DNA from: Candidatus Peribacteraceae bacterium
GTDB taxonomy: Bacteria; Patescibacteriota; Gracilibacteria; Peribacterales; Peribacteraceae
Length of the DNA stretch: 18,760 nt
Direction: 5' to 3'
NCBI GenBank assembly: GCA_013140485.1
Contig: JABFSS010000095.1
Location: forward strand, 1-18,760
Within the stretch, counting starts at the first letter, position 1; each line of letters begins with the position of its first letter. The notes beneath the pieces were generated by a model. The model did no database searches. It was not told the origin of the DNA and worked only from the letters and a program-made list of their open reading frames with translations. Below are positions 6,626 to 13,083 of the stretch, piece by piece. Both the position numbers and the translations under genes were made by a program.

Positions 6626-6642
6626 GCGTAGCGAAGGACCTT
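6614..6642. repeat. Dispersed CCTGAGCG-type repeat that provides the sigma factor stop
   Basis: TTGTCATCCTGAGCGTAGCG followed by AAGGACCTT matches, from memory, a short imperfectly palindromic repeat common in many bacterial genomes. Its TGA (6623-6625) ends the sigma factor gene. A related core occurs in the hairpin at 4798-4849. Recognition of the wider family is from recall and not a search. Confidence 0.5.
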
Positions 6643-6660
6643 CCTATCCCCCTCGACCCT

Positions 6661-8202
6661 ATGAATACTCTCCGTCCATCCGACTTCCTCGCCGAGCTCT
6701 ACGCGCTGGATCCCAATCTGCAGGCGCACGAAGCCCAGCTGCTCCCGATCATCACGCAACTTCTCGAGAGCGACCCGGCAAAATCTCCTGATCCCGCGTT
6801 TGTCGCTTCGCTGCGCGGCCGCCTGCGCCTCCGTGCCGATGAAATTTCCGCCGGTTCGCACGTCGAAGACGTGCGCTGGTTTTCCAATATACGTACATTC
6901 TTCACCATTGCCATTCCCACGGCGGCCATCGCCGTCCTGATTCCCGTCGTCTTTATTTTCCAAAACCGCAGCGGTCTCCCCGTGTCGCCATCGCCCTCGT
7001 CCACGATCGTGATGGAAGATGCCGGGAAGAACGCCTTCGGTCCGCTGACCGACCTCAATCCCGGATCTCTGTCCACGGGCCGGGCACAAGGCGGTGGCGG
7101 AGGAGTGATAATGGGAGGTGACTCCGCCGCGCCCGTCCCCCCAGCCGTTCCTGTGCGAATGGCCGAAGGAGCGGCAACCAATGCCGTCACATCCGAAGCC
7201 ACGATGGACTACGGAACCAGTGATATGAAGATGATCGCACCGTATCCCATGGTCCAGTACGAATACGTCTTTGAAGGCCCGATCACGGGCCTGACACCGA
7301 CGATTCTCGTCTACAAGCGCACACCGAATGCATCGTCACTGCCACTCTCGTCGATCGCTTCTAGTCTCAATTTCGGAACGCTGAAACTGAATTCGTTCTC
7401 CGGCATGAGCGTCGACTCGCTCACCTTCACGCAGAACCAGTCCTTCGGCTACCAGCTCTTCGTCAATCTGCGCGACTCTTCCATGTCGCTCGACGCGCAG
7501 TGGGACCAGTGGCCCCAGAGCAAATGCACGACCGAAGCGTGCTATCGCAGTGAGCAGATCACGCTCGCACAACTCCCCTCCGATGCGCAATTGATTGGCA
7601 TCGCAAACGACTTCGTCTCTGATCACGGCATCGACCTCTCCGCCTACGGCGCACCCGAAGTCGACCAGACCTGGAAACTCGACTATGACCGCGCACCTGA
7701 TAAGAACAGTGCCTACGTTCCCGAAGTCCAACGCGTCATCTACCCGCTCATGATCGACAGCAAGCCCGTCCACGACCAGAGCGGCGCCAAAGCCGGTTTG
7801 ATCCTCGGCGTCCATGCCAAGCACAAACGCGTCATGAATGTCTGGGGCATCATGGACCGCAGCTACGCGAAGTCCGACTACGACGGCGTCACCGACGAAG
7901 CCGCAATCAAGAAGTATCTCTCGCAGATGGACAACTACGGAATGCCGGAGGATATGAAAGCGAAGAAGGTCCGCATACTCCTCGGCGAGCCGGTCATCGC
8001 CTCCTCGGTCTACTTCCGTTACACCGACGCAAAGAGCGACGAACTGCTCGTCCCCTCTCTCATCTTCCCCGTGAAGTCCGCGGAAGGTGCAGAGCCGTCC
8101 GGCTATTACCGTTCCACCATTGTGGTTCCCCTCGCCAAAGATCTCCTTTCCAGTCCCTGGGGCGGCGGAGTGATGCCGATGATGGAGGGGGCGGTGCGGT
8201 GA
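6661..8202 (+). CDS. Single-span membrane protein, probable anti-sigma/sensor partner
   Basis: A 513-residue protein. Residues 1-75 are soluble and helical, with a short charged segment (FVASLRGRLRLRADEI) like the cytoplasmic part of ECF regulators. One transmembrane helix lies at about 79-100 (TFFTIAIPTAAIAVLIPVVF). A Gly/Pro-rich linker (about 105-170, with a run of five Gly) leads to a large extracytoplasmic domain of ~330 residues that I do not recognise. Only 35 bases separate it from the ECF sigma gene and a terminator follows at 8220-8250, so the two form an operon. That topology and position fit an anti-sigma factor with an external sensing domain. No zinc-binding HxxxCxxC motif is present, so it is not a ZAS-type anti-sigma. 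The regulatory role is inference. Confidence 0.6.
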   Translation: MNTLRPSDFLAELYALDPNLQAHEAQLLPIITQLLESDPAKSPDPAFVASLRGRLRLRADEISAGSHVEDVRWFSNIRTFFTIAIPTAAIAVLIPVVFIFQNRSGLPVSPSPSSTIVMEDAGKNAFGPLTDLNPGSLSTGRAQGGGGGVIMGGDSAAPVPPAVPVRMAEGAATNAVTSEATMDYGTSDMKMIAPYPMVQYEYVFEGPITGLTPTILVYKRTPNASSLPLSSIASSLNFGTLKLNSFSGMSVDSLTFTQNQSFGYQLFVNLRDSSMSLDAQWDQWPQSKCTTEACYRSEQITLAQLPSDAQLIGIANDFVSDHGIDLSAYGAPEVDQTWKLDYDRAPDKNSAYVPEVQRVIYPLMIDSKPVHDQSGAKAGLILGVHAKHKRVMNVWGIMDRSYAKSDYDGVTDEAAIKKYLSQMDNYGMPEDMKAKKVRILLGEPVIASSVYFRYTDAKSDELLVPSLIFPVKSAEGAEPSGYYRSTIVVPLAKDLLSSPWGGGVMPMMEGAVR

Positions 8203-8219
8203 AACAGTAATTTTGAATG

Positions 8220-8250
8220 AAAACTGCTCCGCTAATACGGGGCTGTTTTT
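8220..8250 (+). terminator. Intrinsic terminator after the sigma-factor operon
   Basis: Stem AAAACTGCTCCG (8220-8231) pairs with CGGGGCTGTTTT (8238-8249) around the loop CTAATA, with one mismatch and one G-U pair, and runs into five T residues. It lies 17 bases after the stop at 8202. Confidence 0.75.
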
Positions 8251-8289
8251 ATTGAGTATTAGCTTATTTATAAAGATAGGGTGTACGAT

Positions 8290-8318
8290 TTGACACCCAG
8301 TAAGTACGAATATAAGAT
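8290..8318 (+). promoter_or_regulatory. Promoter for the KTSC-domain gene
   Basis: Consensus TTGACA at 8290-8295. The -10 is either TAAGAT (8313-8318, 17-base spacer) or TATAAG (8311-8316, 15-base spacer). Transcription would start near 8324, giving a leader of ~20 bases before ATG 8348. It marks the start of the AT-rich island. Confidence 0.55.
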
Positions 8319-8347
8319 CCGAATTGTTATTTATTTCTCCAAGTAAT

Positions 8348-8572
8348 ATGCAGACCTACAAAAATTTAAGCGGCGTCTCAGGTGCAGCGTCTTATGAAAT
8401 TGGAAATGATTACATCAAAGTTCTATTCAAGGATGGAAAGGGATACGTGTACACCTACTCCTCTGCGGGTGTGCAACAAATAGAAGACATGAAAAAATTG
8501 GCTGCCAATGGGTCTGGATTAAATACATACATTAATAAGTATGTAAAAAATGATTATGAATCCAAATTCTGA
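8348..8572 (+). CDS. Small KTSC-domain-like protein
   Basis: A 74-residue protein. The sequence SYEIGNDYIKVLFKDGKGYV followed by YTYSSAG and then MKKLAANGSGLNTYIN follows the KTSC domain pattern: a three-stranded sheet with FxxGxxYxY, then helices with GxGxNxYI. The function of KTSC proteins is unclear; some occur next to phage or nuclease genes. The ATG at 8348 is preferred over an upstream TTG because it fits the domain start and lies downstream of the predicted promoter. It is the first gene of the accessory island and ends 35 bases before the methyltransferase. Confidence 0.65.
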   Translation: MQTYKNLSGVSGAASYEIGNDYIKVLFKDGKGYVYTYSSAGVQQIEDMKKLAANGSGLNTYINKYVKNDYESKF

Positions 8573-8595
8573 TAGTTAATCATAATTATTGTCCT

Positions 8596-8601
8596 TATAC
8601 T
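8596..8601 (+). promoter_or_regulatory. -10 element six bases before the methyltransferase start
   Basis: TATACT at 8596-8601, six bases, then ATG 8608: the same spacing as at phd and the gene at 15389. No convincing -35 is seen. It predicts a leaderless methyltransferase message. Confidence 0.5.
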
Positions 8602-8607
8602 CTCACT

Positions 8608-9591
8608 ATGAATCCAACTGTCATCGAGATCTGTACTGGCGGTGGCGGCCAAGCATTGGGCTTGGAGATGGCGGGCTTTGAAATGATGGCAGCTGTGGAA
8701 ATTGAATCGAAGTATTGCGACACTTTGCGTCTTAACAGACCACATTGGAACGTCATTCAGGCAGATGTCAGGAATATCAAAGGAAAAGATTTTGAGGGGG
8801 TCGACTTGTTTGCTGGCGGAGTTCCATGCCCACCATTTTCAATTGCAGGTAAGCAATTGGGAAAAATGGATAGTAGAGATATGTTTCCTGAGGCATTGAG
8901 ACTAATCGGAGAAATTAATCCAAAAGCAGTTTTGCTCGAAAATGTTCCTGGATTTGCATCTGCTAAGTTTGCTGGTTACAGAGCTTCCTTGATGAACAAA
9001 TTTAAAAAAATGGGATATGTTCCTAGCTGGAGAATTCTTCATTCTTCTAATTATGGGGTTCCTCAATTGCGCCCGCGCTTTGTGCTGGTAGCTCTAAAAA
9101 AAGAATACTCAGAAGGCTTTTATTGGCCAGAACCAATCGGCACCGCTCCGACGGTTGGCTCGGCACTATTCGACCTGATGGCAGAAAGAGGGTGGAAGGG
9201 TGCTGCAGCATGGGCTAGTGAGGCAAATACAATTGGGCCAACACTTGTTGGGGGATCTCTGAAACATGGTGGGCCCGATTTGGGCCCAACAAGAGCTAGG
9301 CATCAGTGGGAACTTCTGCGGGTAGATGGCAGGAGTCTTGCTGATACTGCCCCTGAAGCAAGGTTCTCGATAAATGGCATGCCACGTCTTACGGCGAGAA
9401 TGGCAGCAAGAATCCAGGGCTTCCCCGATGAATGGCAATTTGCAGGCAAGAAAACTTCAGCCTATCGGCAGATTGGAAATGCATTTCCCCCTCCAGTTGC
9501 ATTAGCGGTTGGCAAATCTATTATTTCTGCTTTGCAGACTCAGAAGTTCAGCGCTGTGCACAGCAGATTGCCGACATATGCGGCAGCCTGA
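8608..9591 (+). CDS. DNA (cytosine-5-)-methyltransferase of a type II R-M system
   Basis: A 327-residue enzyme that methylates C5 of cytosine in a specific DNA site using SAM. Motifs in order: I, EICTGGGGQALGLEMAGF (about 7-24); IV, GGVPCPPFS with catalytic Cys74; VI, LLENVPGF (109-116); VIII, QLRPRFVLVAL (153-163); target-recognition region about 175-255; X, GNAFPPPVALAVG (290-302). Motif I has CTGGGG instead of the usual F(A/S)GxGG, and motif X has NAFPP for NAVPP. The recognition region contains HGGPDLGPTRAR, which I associate with a subfamily paired with HNH nucleases; specificity cannot be read from sequence. The gene converges with the HNH nuclease at 9502-10392, and their 3' ends overlap by 90 bases. 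It is AT-richer than the flanking core genes, consistent with transfer. Confidence 0.92.
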   Translation: MNPTVIEICTGGGGQALGLEMAGFEMMAAVEIESKYCDTLRLNRPHWNVIQADVRNIKGKDFEGVDLFAGGVPCPPFSIAGKQLGKMDSRDMFPEALRLIGEINPKAVLLENVPGFASAKFAGYRASLMNKFKKMGYVPSWRILHSSNYGVPQLRPRFVLVALKKEYSEGFYWPEPIGTAPTVGSALFDLMAERGWKGAAAWASEANTIGPTLVGGSLKHGGPDLGPTRARHQWELLRVDGRSLADTAPEARFSINGMPRLTARMAARIQGFPDEWQFAGKKTSAYRQIGNAFPPPVALAVGKSIISALQTQKFSAVHSRLPTYAAA

Positions 9592-10392
9592 AGGTCTATA
9601 ACTTTTTTGCCGCTCACATTTCCTGATTTCAGCTGCAATACTTCCTTCAGGCCATGGCTCGTATTTTATAAGTTTGAAAAAAGATCTGACGCGTCTGCCC
9701 TCTTTTTTCTTTTTAAAAGAATAATCCCAACCCAGCACCCGCAATTCCCGCAAACGCTTTTGCCAGTCATCTTGATACTGCTTTGCTTTTGCTACTAACT
9801 CCAGCAACTCTGAAGGAACAGGTTCTTTGTTGAATGCCTTCAATAGCTCGCCAATACGCTTATGTGGTTCATCGTAGTTAACAGCCTGCTTAATTTTATC
9901 TGTAAATTCATTGTAGCTTGAGAAAAGATTTTTCTTTCCTTCGTTGCATTCGGAACAGAGTGGCTGAAGATTTTCACGATCGTCAGTGCCATTCCATTCC
10001 TGCGGAATAATGTGATCGACGTGAAGTTTAACTTTATCCTCAAGCGGCGTTCTCCCGCATTGCGCACAGCGCTGATCGCGAAGCACCCATGATCGGGTTT
10101 TGTTGGAAATATTACCGCTTGCCTGATGCGGCTTATCTGACACCGACACAAGAAGATAAAGGGTATCTCTTCCTTGCCGTGTACGAGTAATTTTGAAAAA
10201 TGGATAAAGATCACGCAAACGTCTATTCAAATGCTCCTGTTGGCCTGCTTTCAGTCCAATTCGTTTTCGTATTTTTGATATCGGAAGAGCTTGATTGCGA
10301 TTCTCATACAAAACTCCGTATATAGCCCTAGACATTTTGTGTTTTACGATCTTCTCCAATGTAGAACTTTCTGGCTTGGGCAGTGCAGTCAT
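9502..10392 (-). CDS. HNH restriction endonuclease partner of the cytosine methyltransferase
   Basis: A 296-residue protein. Residues ~20-82 look like a winged helix (ISKIRKRIGLKAGQQEHLNR..). The HNH nuclease domain spans about 100-152: zinc cysteines CAQC (109, 112) and CSEC (146, 149), with KLHVDHIIPQEWNG (Asp126, His127) and Asn141. It then has a helical region and a basic segment near 225-240. Opposite orientation to the adjacent C5 methyltransferase, with tail-to-tail overlap, makes it the likely type II restriction enzyme. The last ~35 residues, read from the antisense of the methyltransferase 3' end, look like a non-conserved extension. The ATG at 10392 is the first after an in-frame TAG upstream. 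Confidence 0.85.
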   Translation of the reverse strand: MTALPKPESSTLEKIVKHKMSRAIYGVLYENRNQALPISKIRKRIGLKAGQQEHLNRRLRDLYPFFKITRTRQGRDTLYLLVSVSDKPHQASGNISNKTRSWVLRDQRCAQCGRTPLEDKVKLHVDHIIPQEWNGTDDRENLQPLCSECNEGKKNLFSSYNEFTDKIKQAVNYDEPHKRIGELLKAFNKEPVPSELLELVAKAKQYQDDWQKRLRELRVLGWDYSFKKKKEGRRVRSFFKLIKYEPWPEGSIAAEIRKCERQKSYRPSGCRICRQSAVHSAELLSLQSRNNRFANR

Positions 10393-10404
10393 GGTTGGTG
10401 GCTA

Positions 10405-10419
10405 TTGAGGAGACCTCAA
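10405..10419. promoter_or_regulatory. Palindrome TTGAGG-AGA-CCTCAA before the nuclease gene
   Basis: A perfect 6-bp-arm inverted repeat with a three-base centre, 12 bases upstream of the HNH gene start (minus strand). It is a candidate operator or structured 5' leader. No controller (C) protein gene is present. The rest of 10393-10550 shows no gene. Confidence 0.35.
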
Positions 10420-10550
10420 GCCCATTCTCCTCTAAATCAATCCATTTTTCCAGACACGTATATATGTGAAGGAATACGCAAATAATGCTTTGAAAAGTAA
10501 TCTATTGATTGTTTCAATTCGGCGTATACTTGTTTCTAAAGCTCATTGCC

Positions 10551-10913
10551 ATGAAATTTTTTACTCTGGGATTTATCATCACCGGCATTTGCCTCTCAAT
10601 GCATACAACTGCACTAGCTCATCCCGGCAACACAGCTGCTGATGGTTGTCATTTCTGCCGTACAAACTGCAGCAAATGGGGAGTGCCGTGGAATGAGCGT
10701 CATTGTCATAACGCCAAACCGACACCCAAGCCAGTTACTCCGGTAGCAACGAAAAAAGCGCCGGTTGATCCCTGTAGTCAGGCAAACTTACTTGCAACGT
10801 ACAAAGCGAAAAAGGCTACTGGTGAATCGATGAATAATTTGAGTGCTAAAAATTGGTGGACGCAGTGTCCTGCTTCCGTTCGTGCCGCCGTCTACAAGTT
10901 AGCTACCCCCTGA
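10551..10913 (+). CDS. Secreted YHYH-like small protein
   Basis: A 120-residue protein with a signal peptide (MKFFTLGFIITGICLSM..., cleavage after TALA). The mature start is HPGNTAADGCHFCRTNCSKW followed by GVPWNERHCH. This matches the short 'HPGxTDxxGCHxCRTNCxKWG...YHxH' motif often found in secreted nucleases and Excalibur-type proteins, with Cys/His residues suited to metal binding or disulfides. A Pro/Lys linker follows, then a ~45-residue C-terminal helical domain (SQANLLATYKAKKATGES.., with two Trp and a Cys). Start at 10551 is fixed by the signal peptide. A TATACT lies 20 bases upstream (10525-10530). It is followed after five bases by another secreted protein gene, so they are probably co-transcribed. 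Confidence 0.68.
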   Translation: MKFFTLGFIITGICLSMHTTALAHPGNTAADGCHFCRTNCSKWGVPWNERHCHNAKPTPKPVTPVATKKAPVDPCSQANLLATYKAKKATGESMNNLSAKNWWTQCPASVRAAVYKLATP

Positions 10914-10918
10914 CTCGT

Positions 10919-11656
10919 ATGAAAAAATTCCTTCTCACAATCATTCTGGGAATTGCTCTTCCCTCGAGTGCTGCCGCATACAATTTTAATTTGGATGCGT
11001 TGCTCCATAGCACCAAACTCAAACAAGATATCGTCGATTTCGAGAGTAGATTTGGGACTAGTGCAACGTGCACAGAACTCATTCCCATGACCTACGATCA
11101 TGCTCAAGATATGTTCGATATCGAATTGGGCATGCTCAAAGACATCAATGCACTCAACTGCCATACCGCATACTGTCAGAGTTCTTTCGACGATCACTCG
11201 AATGCAGCACAGCAGTATATTGATTTTATGAAGTTGCTCTCAGACAGCAACATTGCCATCTGCATTCCTTTAAATTATCCCCGTCTTTTCACTCCATCAC
11301 TCAATTATTCCTCTCCTTCGTATCGTTCTTGTCCTGCGCATTCCACAGGGACATGGGGTTCATGCATTTGCGAGACAGGATATTTTTGGAGTAATGATTC
11401 CTGTGTCAGTTACAGTGCGAGTTGCAAGCAGCAGTATGGGCCTTATTCATACGGAGACCGAGAGAATTGTTATTGCTCAAGTGGATATCAATTCAATGGG
11501 AGTAAGACCGAGTGCGTAGCGATTCCTCGGCCTACGGTTCTGCCTTCCACCGTTAAGCCACCGAAGAAAGTTTCTTCCTCGAGCCGGTCGTCATCAACGA
11601 ATACGATCAATGCTCGCAAGAGCAGACGTTTATTGCGTAGTGAATCGAAAAAATAA
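10919..11656 (+). CDS. Secreted Cys-rich protein with two EGF-like units
   Basis: A 245-residue protein with a signal peptide (MKKFLLTIILGIALPSSAAA). A helical domain (about 22-115) contains two CxxxxC-like pairs. Two tandem Cys-rich units follow: one around GSCICETGYFWSNDSC, the other around ENCYCSSGYQFNGSKTEC. Both have the C-x-C-x-x-G-Y/F-x(n)-C spacing of EGF-like or 'cell-surface Cys-rich' modules. The C-terminus is a basic, Ser-rich tail (KVSSSSRSSS, ending RSESKK). Start at 10919 is fixed by the signal peptide and lies five bases after the previous stop. Probably surface-exposed or released; function unknown. Confidence 0.65.
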   Translation: MKKFLLTIILGIALPSSAAAYNFNLDALLHSTKLKQDIVDFESRFGTSATCTELIPMTYDHAQDMFDIELGMLKDINALNCHTAYCQSSFDDHSNAAQQYIDFMKLLSDSNIAICIPLNYPRLFTPSLNYSSPSYRSCPAHSTGTWGSCICETGYFWSNDSCVSYSASCKQQYGPYSYGDRENCYCSSGYQFNGSKTECVAIPRPTVLPSTVKPPKKVSSSSRSSSTNTINARKSRRLLRSESKK

Positions 11657-11683
11657 CGTGGGCGATTTTCTCCCCTGAGACAT

Positions 11684-11863
11684 TTACCCCTCAGTATTCA
11701 TCACAAGTTTCCCTAAGCAGATCTCGCACACAGCGCTGGGGACCGGATCGCCACATTCTGAACAAAGTTGATACGTTTTAGACGGCTGTAAGTGCTGATC
11801 GACCGCGACGCGGTGATCGAAGACGAAACTTTCGCCTTCGAATACCTCGTGCAGATACTGTTC
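11684..11863 (-). pseudogene. Detached 3' end of a trhO-like gene
   Basis: On the minus strand this encodes a peptide matching the last ~57 residues of the intact TrhO at 13084-13878. It includes FVFDHRVAVDQHLQPSKTY and a four-Cys ribbon (CSEC, CEIC), and ends with its own TAA at 11684-11686. The central ~80 bases are nearly identical to 13155-13235, while the two ends have diverged. There is no start codon and no rhodanese active site. It lies in the same orientation as intact trhO, with the Bro-N genes between them. Confidence 0.8.
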
Positions 11864-11894
11864 GGGTAGGTATCACAGTTGTCTTGACTAGTGG

Positions 11895-11922
11895 GTGTAC
11901 AAATGTACACTTCGTCTATACT
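11895..11922 (+). promoter_or_regulatory. Promoter with palindromic operator for the first Bro-N gene
   Basis: The operator-like palindrome GTGTACA-AA-TGTACAC (11895-11910) is followed by a -10, TATACT (11917-11922), and then ATG 11935. The palindrome covers the -35/spacer region, where a repressor would block polymerase. Its core ACA-AA-TGT resembles the core of the palindrome inside the gene (12125-12149). A TTGACT at 11884 is too far from the -10 (27 bases) to pair with it. Confidence 0.55.
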
Positions 11923-11934
11923 TCCCTCGCTTCC

Positions 11935-12783
11935 ATGGAAACGACCGCAATGATGAAAAATATGACCCCCTTCGAGCACAATACCATCCGCAAAGCCTGG
12001 CATAACGACCAGTGGTATTTTTCGGTGATTGATATTGTGAGTGTGCTCACTGAGCAGCCAGATTTTAAAAAAGCAAAAAGCTACTGGACGACATTGAAGG
12101 GCCGCTTAAAAAGCGAAGGAAATGAGTTGGTCACAAAATGTGACCAACTGAAAATGCAATCTGCAGACGGTAAGTTTTACAAAACTGATGTGGCAAATAT
12201 CGAAACCCTCCTTCGCCTGATCCAATCCGTTCCATCACCAAAAGCGGAGCCTCTCAAATTGTGGCTTGCGAGAGTAGGGACGGAGCGTATTGCCGAAATC
12301 CAGGATCCATCGCAGGGAATAGACCGGGCAAGAGGGTTTTGGAAAAAACACGGACGGAGTGACAAATGGATCCAGCAACGGATGATGGGACAGGAAACTA
12401 GAAACAAGCTGACCGATTATTGGAAGGATCATGACGTGAAAGAAGGCGATGAATATGCGATTCTGACAAATATCATTCATCAGGAATGGACGGACCTCAG
12501 CGTGAAAGATCATAAAGCAGTCAAAAACCTCGGAAAATCGCACAACCTTCGTGATCACATGAACGAAGCGGAACTGATTTTGACCGCTCTTGCCGAACTT
12601 TCTACGCGTCAAATCGCCGAGAGCATGGAAGCCAGAGGATTGGAGAAGAATAAAATTCCTGCTAAAAAAGGAGGACAAGTTGCGAAAAATGCGCGGAAAG
12701 AATTGGAATCTAAGACTGGCAAAAGCGTCATTTCCGACGACAATTTTCTCCCGCCGCACACCCGTCGGAAAAAACTTTCATAA
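11935..12783 (+). CDS. Bro-N domain protein, DinD-like
   Basis: A 282-residue protein. The Bro-N domain (about 10-105) has IRKAWHNDQWYFSVIDIVSV, then YWTTLKGRLKSEGNELVT, QSADGKFYKTDVANIETLLR and a PSPKAEPLKLWLARVG end. Bro-N is a DNA-binding fold found in phage antirepressors, baculovirus BRO proteins and DinD. The C-terminal half (about 110-270), with the WIQQRMMGQETRNKLTDYWK and EAELILTALAELSTRQIAE segments, resembles DNA-damage-inducible protein D. Start at 11935 follows a promoter/operator at 11895-11922. Codons 64-72 contain a perfect DNA palindrome (12125-12149). A truncated paralogue follows 19 bases after the stop. A DNA-binding regulator role is likely; an SOS link is only by family resemblance. 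Confidence 0.8.
   Translation: METTAMMKNMTPFEHNTIRKAWHNDQWYFSVIDIVSVLTEQPDFKKAKSYWTTLKGRLKSEGNELVTKCDQLKMQSADGKFYKTDVANIETLLRLIQSVPSPKAEPLKLWLARVGTERIAEIQDPSQGIDRARGFWKKHGRSDKWIQQRMMGQETRNKLTDYWKDHDVKEGDEYAILTNIIHQEWTDLSVKDHKAVKNLGKSHNLRDHMNEAELILTALAELSTRQIAESMEARGLEKNKIPAKKGGQVAKNARKELESKTGKSVISDDNFLPPHTRRKKLS
12125..12149. promoter_or_regulatory. Perfect palindrome inside the first Bro-N gene
   Basis: Left arm AGTTGGTCACA (12125-12135), centre AAA, right arm TGTGACCAACT (12139-12149): 11 of 11 pairs. It overlaps codons 64-72 (ELVTKCDQL). The homologous codons of the second Bro-N gene hold a different but equally perfect palindrome. Confidence 0.8.
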
Positions 12784-12802
12784 TTTTACTCACTCACTCT
12801 CC

Positions 12803-13083
12803 ATGGAAACGACCAAAATCGCACTCTTCCGCGGCAAAGAAATCCGTAAAATCCTCGATACAGGGGAGTGGTGGTTTTCCGTTCTGGATGTTGTCAGCGT
12901 ACTGACAGATAGTTCCAACCCTCGTGATTACTGGTACAAGATGAAAATCCGCGTGCAGACAGACGATGGAGTTGAGTTGTCGACATTTTGTCGACAACTG
13001 AAACTAGAGTCAGCAGATGGCAAAATGTACGAGACTGACTGTGCCAATACCGAAGGCATTTTCCGCATCATCCAATCCATTAT
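12803..13083 (+). pseudogene. Truncated second Bro-N gene
   Basis: The first 93 residues of a Bro-N domain are intact: METTKIALFRGKEIRKILDT, then WWFSVLDVVSVLTDSSNPRD, then LESADGKMYETDCANTEG and FRIIQSI. In the first gene the equivalent point continues PSPKAEPLKLWLARVG. Here the sequence breaks off and runs into the antisense of the trhO 3' end; the frame closes at 13165 with ~27 meaningless residues. The break falls at the trhO stop codon (13084-13086). It is a paralogue of the upstream gene with about half of residues conserved, not a recent copy. Both share the TCCATGGAAACGACC start region. It may still be translated as a bare Bro-N domain. Confidence 0.78.
12975..12999. promoter_or_regulatory. 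Perfect palindrome inside the second Bro-N gene
   Basis: Left arm AGTTGTCGACA (12975-12985), centre TTT, right arm TGTCGACAACT (12989-12999): 11 of 11 pairs. It overlaps codons 58-66 (ELSTFCRQL), exactly homologous to the palindrome at 12125-12149. Confidence 0.8.

Noticed and set aside
9271..9295. Two close GGGCCC sites in the methyltransferase gene
   Set aside because: Explained by the conserved HGGPDLGPT codons of the target-recognition region.
11884..11922. TTGACT at 11884-11889 as the -35 of the Bro-N promoter
   Set aside because: It is 27 bases from TATACT, too far for a sigma70 promoter.
12590..12800. Upstream extension of the second Bro-N frame through the end of the first gene
   Set aside because: Out-of-frame translation of the first Bro-N gene; the family start METTK is at 12803.
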